64,000 nt of DNA from a virus, in the IMG/VR virus record IMGVR_UViG_3300006793_000015, positions 50,470 to 114,469 of that record; one strand, 5' to 3'. Positions within the stretch are counted from its first letter, which is position 1; every line of letters starts with the position of its first letter. Both the position numbers and the translations under genes were made by a program. The notes below the pieces were generated by a model. That model was given only the letters and a program-made list of their open reading frames with translations, did not search any database and was not told where the DNA came from. Positions 24,697 to 34,100 of the stretch are shown here, piece after piece.

Positions 24697-24930
24697 TCCT
24701 TTGTTAAATATAGATGATATTTTGTAACTTTTATATATAAAAGGAGTGATTTCGCTATGAGTAATAAATTTGAACAGTTGCTAGATTACATCATCAACGA
24801 AGAGCAAGATAAAGCTCGCGAACTTTTCCACGAAGTTGTTGTTGAAAAGTCACGTGAAATTTATGAAGGCTTAATTGATGAACAAGATCTTGATGCTATC
24901 GAAGAAGAGATTGAAGAAGTTGAAGAAGCA
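24697..24930 (+). repeat. direct repeat copy 2: promoter, ribosome-binding site and scaffold N-terminus
   Basis: Second copy of the segment at 23351-23559. Similarity ends at about codon 58, where the two proteins diverge (DEEISKFYN in copy 1, EEAISDEEV in copy 2). GTTAAATA recurs at 24703-24710. Confidence 0.85.
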
Positions 24931-25467
24931 ATCTCAGACGAGGAAGTAGAAGATTTTGTTAGTGATATTGAAGGCGACGAAGAAGGTATGTCTCTAGAAG
25001 ACGCAAGTGAAGAACTTGACGACGCTATGGACATGGAAGATGAAGGTGACTACGAAGGTGACGAAGAAGAAGCCGACGAAGAAACCGACGAAAGAATCAG
25101 TGATTTAGAATCTGCATTTGATGAACTTCAAGCAGAATTCGACAAGTTAATGTCAAGCGTTGAAGGCGATGATGCTGAAGAAGAAGCTGACATGGACGAC
25201 ATGGAAGACGAAATGGAAGAATCCGTTGAGTCAGACGAAGATTTAGAAGAGTCAGAAGAAGTAGTTGCTGAAGCTGCTGAACTAAAGCCAGTGCCTGCCC
25301 CAACAGGCGGCGCAAGTGAAGGTTCATCACCAGTTGCATCAGGTGGTAAGGCAAGCAATGATGCTCATGAACCAGGTGCAATGTCATCAGGCGAAGGTAA
25401 GAGTGCCCCTGCTCCAAAGGCAGACGATATGGACATGACTACAGAACCAGACATGAAGAAGGTTTAA
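24757..25467 (+). CDS. acidic prohead core/scaffold protein (gp68-like position)
   Basis: A 236-residue, extremely acidic protein. The N-terminal 58 residues form a helical segment shared with the upstream PcfJ-like protein; residues about 60-190 are dominated by Glu and Asp (DEEGMSLEDASEELDDAMD), and the end is Pro/Ala/Ser-rich (PAPTGGASEGSSPV, SAPAPKADD). It occupies the position of gp68, the small prohead core protein between portal and protease in T4. Acidic core proteins are cut to peptides by gp21 during head maturation; multiple L/I-x-E triplets are present. AAGGAG precedes the ATG by a suitable distance. The gp21 gene starts 12 nt downstream. Confidence 0.7.
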   Translation: MSNKFEQLLDYIINEEQDKARELFHEVVVEKSREIYEGLIDEQDLDAIEEEIEEVEEAISDEEVEDFVSDIEGDEEGMSLEDASEELDDAMDMEDEGDYEGDEEEADEETDERISDLESAFDELQAEFDKLMSSVEGDDAEEEADMDDMEDEMEESVESDEDLEESEEVVAEAAELKPVPAPTGGASEGSSPVASGGKASNDAHEPGAMSSGEGKSAPAPKADDMDMTTEPDMKKV

Positions 25468-25479
25468 CAGGTAAACGAA

Positions 25480-26103
25480 ATGACTTATCTAAGAGAACAC
25501 TTGACATTTGACCAAGCTCGTATTGTAACTGAGACCGATTCAGAAGGCAAGAATTTATACATGAAGGGTATTTGCATCCAAGGTGGTGTAAAGAACGCTA
25601 ATAAACGTGTATATCCTGTTGATGAAATCCAAACGGCGGTATCAAGTTTGAATGAGCAAATCAATCAAGGTAACTCTGTTCTAGGCGAAGTTGACCATCC
25701 AGACGATCTTAAGATTAACTTAGATCGTGTTTCCCACATGGTTTCAGAAATGTGGATGGATGGCCCAAACGGTTATGGTAAACTTAAAGTCCTGCCAACA
25801 CCAATGGGTAACTTAGTTAAAACGATGCTAGAGTCAGGTGTTAAATTAGGAGTTTCATCCAGAGGAAGCGGCAATGTTCGTGAAACCTCTGGAGACGTTT
25901 CAGATTTTGAAATCGTTACTATTGATATAGTAGCACAACCCAGTGCTCCAGACGCATATCCAACAGCAATTTATGAAGGTCTCTTAAACATGAGAGGCGG
26001 GCATAGAGTGCTTGAGGCAGCTGCTGAAGTACGTGAGAATCAAAAGGCGCAAAAATACCTAAAAGAAAGTATTTTACGCCTCATAAAGGACATAAAAATT
26101 TAG
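25480..26103 (+). CDS. gp21: prohead core protease gp21
   Basis: A 207-residue serine protease that cleaves core and capsid proteins during head maturation. The catalytic histidine lies in LGEVDHPDD (H73) and the nucleophile in LGVSSRGSG (S126/S127), followed by DFEIVTIDIVAQPSAPDA with the conserved acidic residue. The N-terminal GICIQGGVKNANKRVYP is also typical. T4 gp21 is 212 residues. It is flanked by the core protein and gp22, the same order as in T4. Candidate cleavage targets nearby include gp23 (YLAE at residues 38-41) and the two scaffold-type proteins. Confidence 0.95.
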   Translation: MTYLREHLTFDQARIVTETDSEGKNLYMKGICIQGGVKNANKRVYPVDEIQTAVSSLNEQINQGNSVLGEVDHPDDLKINLDRVSHMVSEMWMDGPNGYGKLKVLPTPMGNLVKTMLESGVKLGVSSRGSGNVRETSGDVSDFEIVTIDIVAQPSAPDAYPTAIYEGLLNMRGGHRVLEAAAEVRENQKAQKYLKESILRLIKDIKI

Positions 26104-26112
26104 GAGAACATT

Positions 26113-27222
26113 ATGTTAGACGTATTTAAACCACTTATCGAAAATAACATTATCTCTGAAGAAGTTCAAGCAGAACTAACAGAAGCTTGGGATGCAAAGT
26201 TGGCAGAAGCCACTGAGCAAAACAAGGCTGAGTTGCGCGAAGAATTTGCACAAAGATATGAACACGATAAAGAGGCGATTGTCGAAGCCCTAGATACAAT
26301 GGTTACAGATTCTCTAAAACAAGAAATCAACGAATTTGTAGAAGATAAGCAAGCATTACTAGCTGAGCGAGTAGCATACAAGACAGCAGTAACAGAGCAT
26401 GCCGATATTCTAAGCAAGTTCGTAACAGAGAATCTAGCATCTGAAATGGGCGAGTTCCGTGCTGATAGAGGCACACAGGCTCAAACAATTCAGAAACTAG
26501 AAGATTTCGTAATCAAAGCATTAAGCGAAGAGATTGTTGAATTCAACGAAGACAAAAAAGACGTAGTTGAAACAAAAGTAAGACTAGTAGCAGAAGCAAA
26601 AGCAAAACTAGCCGAACTTAAGAAAACATTCATTGAGCGTAGTGCTAAGATGGTTGAAGAGACTGTCACTAAAACTATTAAGGGTGAGATGTCACAACTT
26701 AAAGAAGATATCCAGATTGCTCGTGAGAACAATTTTGGACGTCAATTATTTGAAGCATATGCCGCGGAGTATGCCCATTCATATTTGAATGAGAATACAG
26801 AAGTAGCTAAGCTAAGCAAAGAACTTTCAGAGATGGAAGAGGTGTTGGCTGAAGCCAATAAAACAATTGAAGAAAAGGATGCACTCGTAGAGGCAAAAAT
26901 GAGTGAAATCAATATTATGAACGACCAAGCAAGCAGAAAAGACGTTCTTTCACAACTACTTTCACCATTGGCGAAAGAGAAGAAAGACGTAATGGAAAGT
27001 TTACTTGAATCAGTTCAAACTGAGAAACTTAAAGCATCTTTTGACAAATACCTACCAGCGGTTATTAATGGCGATGGTAATGGTATTAAACGCAAACTTA
27101 CAGAAGGTACAGCAAAGAAAGAAGTAACTGGTGACCGCGAAGTTGTTACGGAAGAACGTGCAACAGAGCAACAAGCATCTACATCTAACATTGTTGACTT
27201 GAAGAAGTTAGCAGGATTATAA
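26113..27222 (+). CDS. gp22: prohead major scaffold protein gp22
   Basis: A 369-residue, highly charged coiled-coil protein, rich in Glu, Lys and Ala, with long helices such as EIVEFNEDKKDVVETKVRLV and AEAKAKLAELKKTFIERSAK. This matches gp22, the main prohead scaffold, in composition, size (T4 gp22 is 269; marine versions are often longer) and position between gp21 and gp23. It ends TSNIVDLKKLAGL, a helical tail typical of scaffold C-termini that contact the shell. A GGAGAACATT sequence precedes the ATG. It is expected to be degraded by gp21 during maturation. Confidence 0.93.
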   Translation: MLDVFKPLIENNIISEEVQAELTEAWDAKLAEATEQNKAELREEFAQRYEHDKEAIVEALDTMVTDSLKQEINEFVEDKQALLAERVAYKTAVTEHADILSKFVTENLASEMGEFRADRGTQAQTIQKLEDFVIKALSEEIVEFNEDKKDVVETKVRLVAEAKAKLAELKKTFIERSAKMVEETVTKTIKGEMSQLKEDIQIARENNFGRQLFEAYAAEYAHSYLNENTEVAKLSKELSEMEEVLAEANKTIEEKDALVEAKMSEINIMNDQASRKDVLSQLLSPLAKEKKDVMESLLESVQTEKLKASFDKYLPAVINGDGNGIKRKLTEGTAKKEVTGDREVVTEERATEQQASTSNIVDLKKLAGL

Positions 27223-27252
27223 ATTTATAATTAAGGAGTTTAGGAGACTAAA

Positions 27253-28425
27253 ATGTCAGAACTATTAAATGAAAACTGGAGCGAAACCAAAGACGCACTT
27301 TTAGAGGGTCTTTCAGGTTCAGCTCGTAGTACAATGGCAGTAACTCTAGAAAATACAAAAAGTTATCTAGCAGAAGCTGCAACAGCCGGCGCATCAACAT
27401 CAGGTAATGTTGCAACACTTAACAGAGTAATTTTACCAGTAATCCGCCGTGTAATGCCATCAGTAATTGCTAACGAAATCGTTGGCGTTCAACCAATGGC
27501 AGGTCCAGTGGGCCAAATCCACACATTGAGAGTACGTTACGCAGACGCATTCACAGGCAGTGCAGGTGGTAACACAACAGCAGGCGAAGAGGCATTAAGC
27601 CCATTCAAAGTTGCTGAAGGTTACTCAGGCAACGTTGCTTCAGCTGATACAGCAGGCGCAACAGCAGCTAATGAAGGCTCAGCAGGTAACAGACTAAGCA
27701 TTCAAATCTTGAAGCAACCAGTAGAAGCAAAGACACGTAAGCTATCAGCACGTTGGACTTTCGAAGCTGCTCAAGATGCTAACTCAATGCACGGTATTGA
27801 CATGGAAGCAGAAATCATGTCAGCACTAGCACAAGAGATTACAGCTGAAATTGATCAAGAGATTCTACGTTCACTACGTGGTATCGCATCAACAGACTTC
27901 ACATTCGACCAAACAGGCGTTTCAGGTACAGCAACATACGTTGGTGACGAACACGCCGCATTGGCAGTAACAATGAACCGCGCAGCCAACGCTATCGCAC
28001 AACGCACACGTCGTGGTGCCGGTAACTGGGCAGTTGTAGGTACAGACGCACTAACAGCAATTCAATCTGCTTCAACAAGTGCATTTGCTCGTACAACAGA
28101 AGGTTCATTTGAAGCACCAGTTAACCAAAAGATGGTTGGCACACTAAACGGTGCAATGAAAGTTTACGTTGATACATACCAAGGTACAAACGATTCAGTA
28201 CTAGTAGGTTATAAGGGTTCAAGCGAAGCAGACGCAGCCGCTTTCTATTGCCCATACATTCCTCTAATGTCATCAGGTACAGTATTAGATCCTGATACAT
28301 TCGAGCCAGTCGTAGGCTTCATGACACGTTATGGTTATGTTGCACTAACAAACACAGCATCATCACTAGGTAATGCTGGCGACTACCTACAAAAAATCAA
28401 CATCTCAAACCTATCATTTGTATAA
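27253..28425 (+). CDS. gp23: major capsid protein gp23
   Basis: A 390-residue HK97-fold capsid protein. Conserved segments include LPVIRRVMPSVIANEIVGVQ, PMAGPVGQIHTLRVRY, WTFEAAQDANSMHGIDMEAE and the C-terminal PFVYIP equivalents (FYCPYIPLMSSGTV). T4 gp23 is 521 residues; marine homologues are shorter, like this one. An LAE triplet at residues 39-41 (SYLAE) is a good gp21 cleavage site, giving a mature start near A42. It has two GGAG motifs upstream and is followed by the strongest terminator in the window. Codon choice is clean and biased towards few synonymous codons, as expected for the most abundant virion protein. Confidence 0.97.
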   Translation: MSELLNENWSETKDALLEGLSGSARSTMAVTLENTKSYLAEAATAGASTSGNVATLNRVILPVIRRVMPSVIANEIVGVQPMAGPVGQIHTLRVRYADAFTGSAGGNTTAGEEALSPFKVAEGYSGNVASADTAGATAANEGSAGNRLSIQILKQPVEAKTRKLSARWTFEAAQDANSMHGIDMEAEIMSALAQEITAEIDQEILRSLRGIASTDFTFDQTGVSGTATYVGDEHAALAVTMNRAANAIAQRTRRGAGNWAVVGTDALTAIQSASTSAFARTTEGSFEAPVNQKMVGTLNGAMKVYVDTYQGTNDSVLVGYKGSSEADAAAFYCPYIPLMSSGTVLDPDTFEPVVGFMTRYGYVALTNTASSLGNAGDYLQKINISNLSFV

Positions 28426-28450
28426 GGTTTAGAACTTTTTGTAAAGATAA

Positions 28451-28475
28451 CCCCCCGTTATTTGGGGGGTTTTTC
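28451..28475 (+). terminator. strong intrinsic terminator after gp23
   Basis: CCCCCC-gttattt-GGGGGG followed by TTTTTCTT, an unusually G/C-pure 6-bp stem in AT-rich surroundings. It ends the capsid transcription unit. Confidence 0.85.
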
Positions 28476-28479
28476 TTGA

Positions 28480-28551
28480 CTAAATAATACTGCTTACTAA
28501 TGGGTAGTAAGTTTATGGGGACTAACCCTCCTCGTAGCGGATAGAACCCGC
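28480..28551 (+). promoter_or_regulatory. late promoter box and hairpin-rich leader of the 217-aa virion gene
   Basis: CTAAATA (28480-28486) is followed by CTTACTA/TAGTAAG (28493-28511, 5-nt loop), a GGG/CCC pair, and GCGG/CCGC (28537-28551). The ATG is at 28578 with AAGGAG upstream, so the predicted leader is about 85 nt and structured. Confidence 0.5.
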
Positions 28552-28577
28552 AACGGACTTCTAAAAGGAGAAATAAA

Positions 28578-29231
28578 ATGGGTAGACCATTAAACAAAAA
28601 ATATTTTGGTAATACAAATGATTCAGGACTAGGCGGCGAAGGCGTTGCTTCAGTAACAGTCACAGGCGCTGGTACAGGCTATACAGACGGTGATGCAGTA
28701 GTTTTCAGCGCACCTCAACTTCCAGGCGGTGTTACTGCAACTGGTGTTGTTGTTGATGATGGTGCCGACGGCACAGTTAATTCAATATCAATTACTAATG
28801 CAGGTTCAGGCTATACATCAGCACCAACTATTGACTTAACAGGAGAAGGTAACGGAGACGCCACAGCAACAGCCACATTAACCACATCTGGTGTTAACGC
28901 AATCGCATTTTCATCATATGTTGATGGCGGTAGCAATCAAACAGACGGCGATATTGTTAAACAAGTAGCCGCAAGACGCTTCAAAGTTACAAACTCAGAC
29001 GGCACAGGCACATGTAAACTAGTTGCAGCTACACCAAGCGCAGCTGGAGAAATGATGATGAGTGCTACGGACTCATCTGGTAAGACATACTATGTAACAA
29101 AGATTTCTGCTCGCAAAGCAACTTTAACACAGTATGGTGCAGGTGGTCATGAATTTACTGACGGCACATCACAAAAGTGGTCATTTGATTCAGCAGTATT
29201 AAATGATTCAGTACAATTAGATAATAACTAA
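28578..29231 (+). CDS. virion structural protein, MGRPLNKKYFG family
   Basis: A 217-residue beta-rich protein. The N-terminus MGRPLNKKYFGNTN is a recurrent opening of virion proteins in marine T4-like phages. Two glycine repeats (VTVTGAGTGYTDGDAVVFS and ISITNAGSGYTSAPTIDL) follow, then a VKQVAARRFKVTNSDGTGT segment and a C-terminal YYVTKISARKATLTQYG that such proteins use for capsid or fibre assembly. It sits directly after the gp23 terminator with its own promoter and strong AAGGAG. Whether it decorates the capsid or starts the fibre cluster is not resolved. A palindromic terminator follows. Confidence 0.7.
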   Translation: MGRPLNKKYFGNTNDSGLGGEGVASVTVTGAGTGYTDGDAVVFSAPQLPGGVTATGVVVDDGADGTVNSISITNAGSGYTSAPTIDLTGEGNGDATATATLTTSGVNAIAFSSYVDGGSNQTDGDIVKQVAARRFKVTNSDGTGTCKLVAATPSAAGEMMMSATDSSGKTYYVTKISARKATLTQYGAGGHEFTDGTSQKWSFDSAVLNDSVQLDNN

Positions 29232-29254
29232 GATAGTTATTTTATATTTTATGG

Positions 29255-29284
29255 AAAAGGGTCAGACGTCTGACCCTTTTTCTA
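29255..29284 (+). terminator. perfect palindromic terminator (possibly bidirectional)
   Basis: A 26-bp perfect palindrome, AAAAGGGTCAGAC-GTCTGACCCTTTT (29255-29280), flanked by A and T runs on its two sides. Confidence 0.8.
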
Positions 29285-29295
29285 TTGTAAAAATG

Positions 29296-29303
29296 TATAA
29301 ATA
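29296..29303 (+). promoter_or_regulatory. late promoter TATAAATA before the 293-aa fibre-like gene
   Basis: Exact TATAAATA, 37 nt upstream of the ATG at 29341. A short out-of-frame ATG ORF (29325, 16 codons) lies between and is probably incidental. Confidence 0.65.
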
Positions 29304-29340
29304 ATAGTAACATTAGAAGTAACAATGGAAAACACAAAAT

Positions 29341-30222
29341 ATGGCACAGAATCTAATTGTCAACAGCGATTATAATATTGACGTTGGCGCGAACGAAGTA
29401 AACATTACAGCATCAGAAGTTAACGTTATAGGTAACTTTGTTGTAACAGGTACAACTACAACAGTTGACTCTGCTAATATGTCTGTCACAGATAATAATA
29501 TTGTTCTTAACCAAGGCGAAGCCGGTGCAGGTGTAACATTAGGATCTGCAGGTATTACTGTAGATCGTGGTAGTGTAGATGACGCTACACTTATTTGGGA
29601 CGAAACAACAGATAAGTGGAACTTTAAAGTAGGCGCAAGCACAGCAGACCTAGTAGCAAACGTTTCAATGGACGCGTTAGAATTAGACGGTGTTACTGTT
29701 ACGGATATTATTACAGAAGCAGAAACAATTGCCGCTAACGACAATGACACATCTCTTCCAACATCAGCCGCAGTAAAAGCTTATGCAGACGCAATTGCGA
29801 CATCATCAGCGGCAGGTGGCGCACAATACGATGTACAATACAACACAGGTGCAGGATTAGGTGGTAATAGTAACTTTACTGTAAACTATACTACAAACGT
29901 TGTAAGTATTTTAGGCGAACTTAATGTTGATAACATTAACATTAACGGCAATGATATTATTTCATCTAATGTAGATGGCAACATTACATTAACACCAAAT
30001 GGTGTTGGTAATATTATTTTAGCAAAAGAAACAGGAGTTTCAGTACAGTTAGACTTTACAGATCAAGGCAGTGATCCAAGTGCAACAGCGACAGTGAATA
30101 AGATTTATTCTAAAACACCAAGTGGTGGCGGCACAGGTTTATATTTTGTTAATAATACAACAACTGGTGAGTTTATTAGTAAAAGCAAATCAATTGCTTA
30201 CTCATTAGTATTCGGCGGATAA
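29341..30222 (+). CDS. tail fibre-like virion protein (TGTTTTVDS module)
   Basis: A 293-residue beta-structured protein. GNFVVTGTTTTVDSANMSVT and VDDATLIWDETTDKWNFKVG form a module that recurs twice in the 1564-aa fibre (37316), and in many marine phage fibre proteins. The second half has SAAVKAYADAIA helix, NGNDIISSNVDGNITLTPNG strand repeats and a GGTGLYFVNN region. It lacks enzymatic motifs. A GGAAA sequence lies before the ATG. The next gene's late promoter overlaps its stop. Fibre or baseplate accessory role is inferred from modules and context. Confidence 0.7.
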   Translation: MAQNLIVNSDYNIDVGANEVNITASEVNVIGNFVVTGTTTTVDSANMSVTDNNIVLNQGEAGAGVTLGSAGITVDRGSVDDATLIWDETTDKWNFKVGASTADLVANVSMDALELDGVTVTDIITEAETIAANDNDTSLPTSAAVKAYADAIATSSAAGGAQYDVQYNTGAGLGGNSNFTVNYTTNVVSILGELNVDNININGNDIISSNVDGNITLTPNGVGNIILAKETGVSVQLDFTDQGSDPSATATVNKIYSKTPSGGGTGLYFVNNTTTGEFISKSKSIAYSLVFGG

Positions 30223-30225
30223 ATA
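30219..30225 (+). promoter_or_regulatory. late promoter box ATAAATA overlapping a stop codon, 5 nt before ATG
   Basis: GATAAATA-TAATT-ATG. The TAA of the box is the stop of the preceding gene, and the start codon at 30231 is exactly 5 nt downstream of the box. Confidence 0.65.
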
Positions 30226-30230
30226 TAATT

Positions 30231-30632
30231 ATGGCAATAGCAATCGCAAATTTAGCAAATACAACAGCAACGGCAGTTATTACAGCGGCAAGTGACATCG
30301 CTGTTACTGATATTATTATCTTTAATACAGACTCACATACTGGATCACTTTTTGAATGGAGTTTAAATTTAATTCCAAGTGGTGATTCAAACTCCATTGA
30401 TAACTTACTATATTCTTCAAGTTTAGTGACAACAGGTTATGCAAACTCATTGTATCCTGGGTCAAACATTCATGTTAATACAATAACAGGGTTTATTGGT
30501 AATAAATGGTTGCTATCAACTGGTGATTCATTTGAAGTTACATTGTTTGACGCAAGTAATACATCACCAACATGGTCTGGTACACCAGCATTAGTTCCAG
30601 TAAACGTATTTGTTAACTACATAGGATTGTAA
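30231..30632 (+). CDS. small virion-associated protein of unknown function
   Basis: A 133-residue protein with an Ala/Thr/Ile-rich beginning (MAIAIANLANTTATAVITAA), then beta-strand-like segments (DIIIFNTDSHTGSLFEWSL, VNVFVNYIGL). It has no cysteine and no recognisable motif. It lies between two fibre-like genes and starts 1 nt before the next gene's region, so it is likely a structural fibre or collar component. Its predicted mRNA is leaderless because the late box ends 5 nt before the ATG. Confidence 0.6.
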   Translation: MAIAIANLANTTATAVITAASDIAVTDIIIFNTDSHTGSLFEWSLNLIPSGDSNSIDNLLYSSSLVTTGYANSLYPGSNIHVNTITGFIGNKWLLSTGDSFEVTLFDASNTSPTWSGTPALVPVNVFVNYIGL

Positions 30633-30633
30633 A

Positions 30634-31062
30634 ATGCCTTTTGACGCTTCACAACCACAATACTTTACTCATAATAAAGTTAACTTCGGTAGACAAGACG
30701 CTGTCGGTCTTCCTGCAGGTACTACCCTTGAACGTCCTGGTACACCAAATCCAGGTGATATAAGATTTAATACACTACTTAATTCATTAGAAACATATGA
30801 TGTTGTTAATTTTTGGCAACCTATTAGAATTCCAGGAACTGCTACTATTACTAAAGATACAGACACAGGTGATGGTTCAACAACTGCTTTCAATATGTTA
30901 TCATCAACTCCAGATTCAGAAGAAAATGTTCTTATTTTTATTAATAATATTTTTCAAGAAGCAACAACTGCATATACAGTATCAGGAACAACAGTTACAT
31001 TTACATCTGCCCCACCTAACGCACATGTTATTGTAGCATTAAGCGGATTTGACACTGTTTAA
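30634..31062 (+). CDS. fibre-type virion protein with GTTLERPG and GDGSTTAF modules
   Basis: A 142-residue protein made of two modules also present at the C-termini of larger fibres: PAGTTLERPGTPNPGDIRFN (residues about 26-45) and TGDGSTTAFNM followed by VLIFINNIFQEATTAYTVSG. The same order occurs in the 425-aa protein at 34564 and the 1564-aa fibre at 37316, so this looks like a stand-alone copy of a fibre tip or linker module. It begins 1 nt after the preceding stop, implying coupled translation. The next gene has its own late promoter. Confidence 0.65.
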   Translation: MPFDASQPQYFTHNKVNFGRQDAVGLPAGTTLERPGTPNPGDIRFNTLLNSLETYDVVNFWQPIRIPGTATITKDTDTGDGSTTAFNMLSSTPDSEENVLIFINNIFQEATTAYTVSGTTVTFTSAPPNAHVIVALSGFDTV

Positions 31063-31077
31063 TATTTTAAACTCTTA

Positions 31078-31085
31078 TATAAATA
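31078..31085 (+). promoter_or_regulatory. late promoter TATAAATA before the PKD-domain gene
   Basis: Exact TATAAATA ending 32 nt before the ATG at 31118, with ACGGAGAA as ribosome-binding site. Confidence 0.65.
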
Positions 31086-31117
31086 CTAGTATAAAGTAAT
31101 TTTAAACGGAGAATAGT

Positions 31118-34100
31118 ATGGGTATAGGTCGCGTCTCGGGACCAATGTTACAACCAAATTTGGTCAGGCAAGGTACTGACTTAGCATTTGAAACGGATTT
31201 ATTATATCTCGATGTAACAAATTCACGCATTGGTATTAATCAAAACACGCCGGGTTATTCGTTAGACATTTCAGGCGACCTGCAAGTTGGTAATATCGAA
31301 CTTGATACCAACACTATTACTACAACAAATACAGATGGTAATTTAATATTAAATGCCAATGGCGCCGGTCAAATACAAGTATCAAGTAAGAACATTCAAA
31401 ATGTTCTTGATCCTGTATTAGCACAAGACGCCGCAACAAAAGCATATGTTGATGCACAAATTGGCGGATCCAGCGGTGGTAGTATTACGTTAGGAACTCC
31501 CACTGATGGTAGTTTAACAACATGTAGTGCGTATTTAGGTTGGACCGGATCCACCTTTGTAACAGATGCTATAGATGATTTAAATGAAGTAGTTGAAAAT
31601 ATTCGCAATAATACGTTTGTTAAAGAAGTAGACTTTACTGCTGACCAAACAGTAGGCGGTGCTGGGCTTGTTGTAACGCTAACTATTACCGCAACAGGTA
31701 ATGCTAACAGATATGATATTACTTGGGGTGACGGTAATACAACAACTGGAACAAGTGATAGCACACCAACGCATACATATAACTCTAATGTTGGCTCGCC
31801 ATTTGATGTAGAGGTTAGAGCATATAACAACAGTGGTTGTGGAACAGGTAGCGAAGCAACAAAAGTAAGAGCAAGTTATATTATTATTTACACTGCTAAC
31901 CCAGTAGTAACATTTGCCGCATATACTGCCGCTAGCGGTGGTAGTCCAATTACATATTGGGACGACGGCGATACAGTATACTTTGAAAACGACACAACAA
32001 ACATCGGTGGCGCCACAATACAATACACTTGGGATTGGGGTGACGGAAGTAGTGATGATGTTATCAATACAGACAGTGATGCAGGAGGCAGTGCCGGCGC
32101 AAGACTAGCACACACGTTCACTACCAGTACCGAACAAGAACAAACAAGAACAGTTAGTTTGACACTTGACTCGCATAATACAGCAGACCCAAGTGTTATT
32201 CCAACAGATGATGACACTGCTTATAAAATTTACGATGACCATACTCCAACTGTTACATTAAGTGGAACAACTGGTATTAACGAAGAAGGCACAAGCGGAT
32301 TACCAATTACTTTTACTAACACTACTGAAAGTACAATTGGCAGTTACGCAACATATGGTATACAATACCAATATCAGTGGGGTGACGGCACTTCAAATAC
32401 AACAGTAAATGTCGGCACAGGCGGAAGTGGTGACACAGGTAACACCATTGCTCACACATTTGCACTAAGTTCTGGAAATCAAGCATCTGGAACACCAGTA
32501 GATTATACTGGTAACTTAAGAGTTATTAGTAACCACTCAAGTAGCCCATTTATTAGTTCCAACTTTACAGTTCATGTTGAACCCGATGTTAGAGCAAACA
32601 TTGCGGCTACAGCAGTAACAGTAAGCGATAGATCCGGTGATAATCAATATGACATTTACGATTACACAGACTATAGTGGAAATAACAGAGCATTAGTAAG
32701 AGCAACAAACACTTCGCAAAACGCAGACGATTATGTTTATACGTGGGCAGACGGAGATTCAGATTCTCCAACAGAGGATGGTGTGAGCGCAGGTTCAATT
32801 GGAGCAACATTGGATCACGACTATACAGGCGAATCAACAGGCAGCTATAACTTGTCATTCACTGCGAATGGTACTCCGGACATTACAGCACAAACAGATG
32901 TTGATACAAGCATTACATTTACAATGAATGCAACACCATCTGCTCCTGCTGATTTAAGCACAAAGTCTATTACACTAAGTGACTCGTATCAAGGAACAAG
33001 CCCAAAACTTTGCGCTGGGTTTACAGACAATAGTGCTACAAGTCCATTGGTTGCTGGCGCGTCATTAACAACAACGACAGCAAGACGTTATACAAGTGGC
33101 ACAATTGATACAAGCACAGTTGCTAATGCGTATAATGGATTAAGCGGAACATTAACAGCAAGTATTAACGGTGTTGATAGTGGTAACAAAACATTTACCT
33201 CAGCACTAAACGAAAACGGAACATTTACTTCACTTGTTGTAAGTGACCAACGCGACGCGAATGACACAATTAGTTCAGCAACATACCCAACAGGTTTTTA
33301 CCAAACATTTGATGCTAAGATTACACAATCACTTGGCAGTTACTCTGTTGGTGTAAACGACGAAAGATTAGAACATAGCGCAACAGGTAACACAAATTAT
33401 GTTTCTGTTGTATACGATGATGTCACAGCATCACCGACTATTTCCAGTGTAGGCACATTATCAGAAGGAACTGCTGGCACAAAACGATATATCTCAGGTA
33501 TTCCATACTACAACACAGGAAGCCCAACACTTAACCTAACTGGTGTACAGATCAGTAATTTAACAGGGCAGGCTTATAGAGACACAGGCTCTATTGTTGA
33601 AGTAGATAACGGAACAAACCAAGAAGGTACATCAAGTGCAGGCACAAGTAATACAAACTTTACATACGCACAGATTGATGGTGCTAGTTCAATGCTAACA
33701 GGCGGCATTCCAAACACTGACACAGGTGTTGCCTCACCTTACACAATAGGAACATTATCCGTACCTATAACATCAAGTAGTGTAAGAACTGTAGACAGAG
33801 TAAAAGTTAGAGCATCTAACTGTAACGGAAAAAGTAGTTACTCTGAAGTTACAGCAACAGATATTAACGTCCATACTGCCTCACAATCAGGCATTAATGA
33901 ACTTGTTATTGCTGTAGCAGACAGTTTAGGTAATGGAACATATACAGACGATGGTATTCGAAGCACAGCATTTTTAGCAGAGACTACCGACACGCCAACG
34001 TTTAATGGCGCAACAAACTTTTACACTAGCAGCCTTTATACTGAGTCAAGTGACCCGGGTGTTAGTGGAACAAAAGAAGCAACAATTAGACTTGGTGTTT

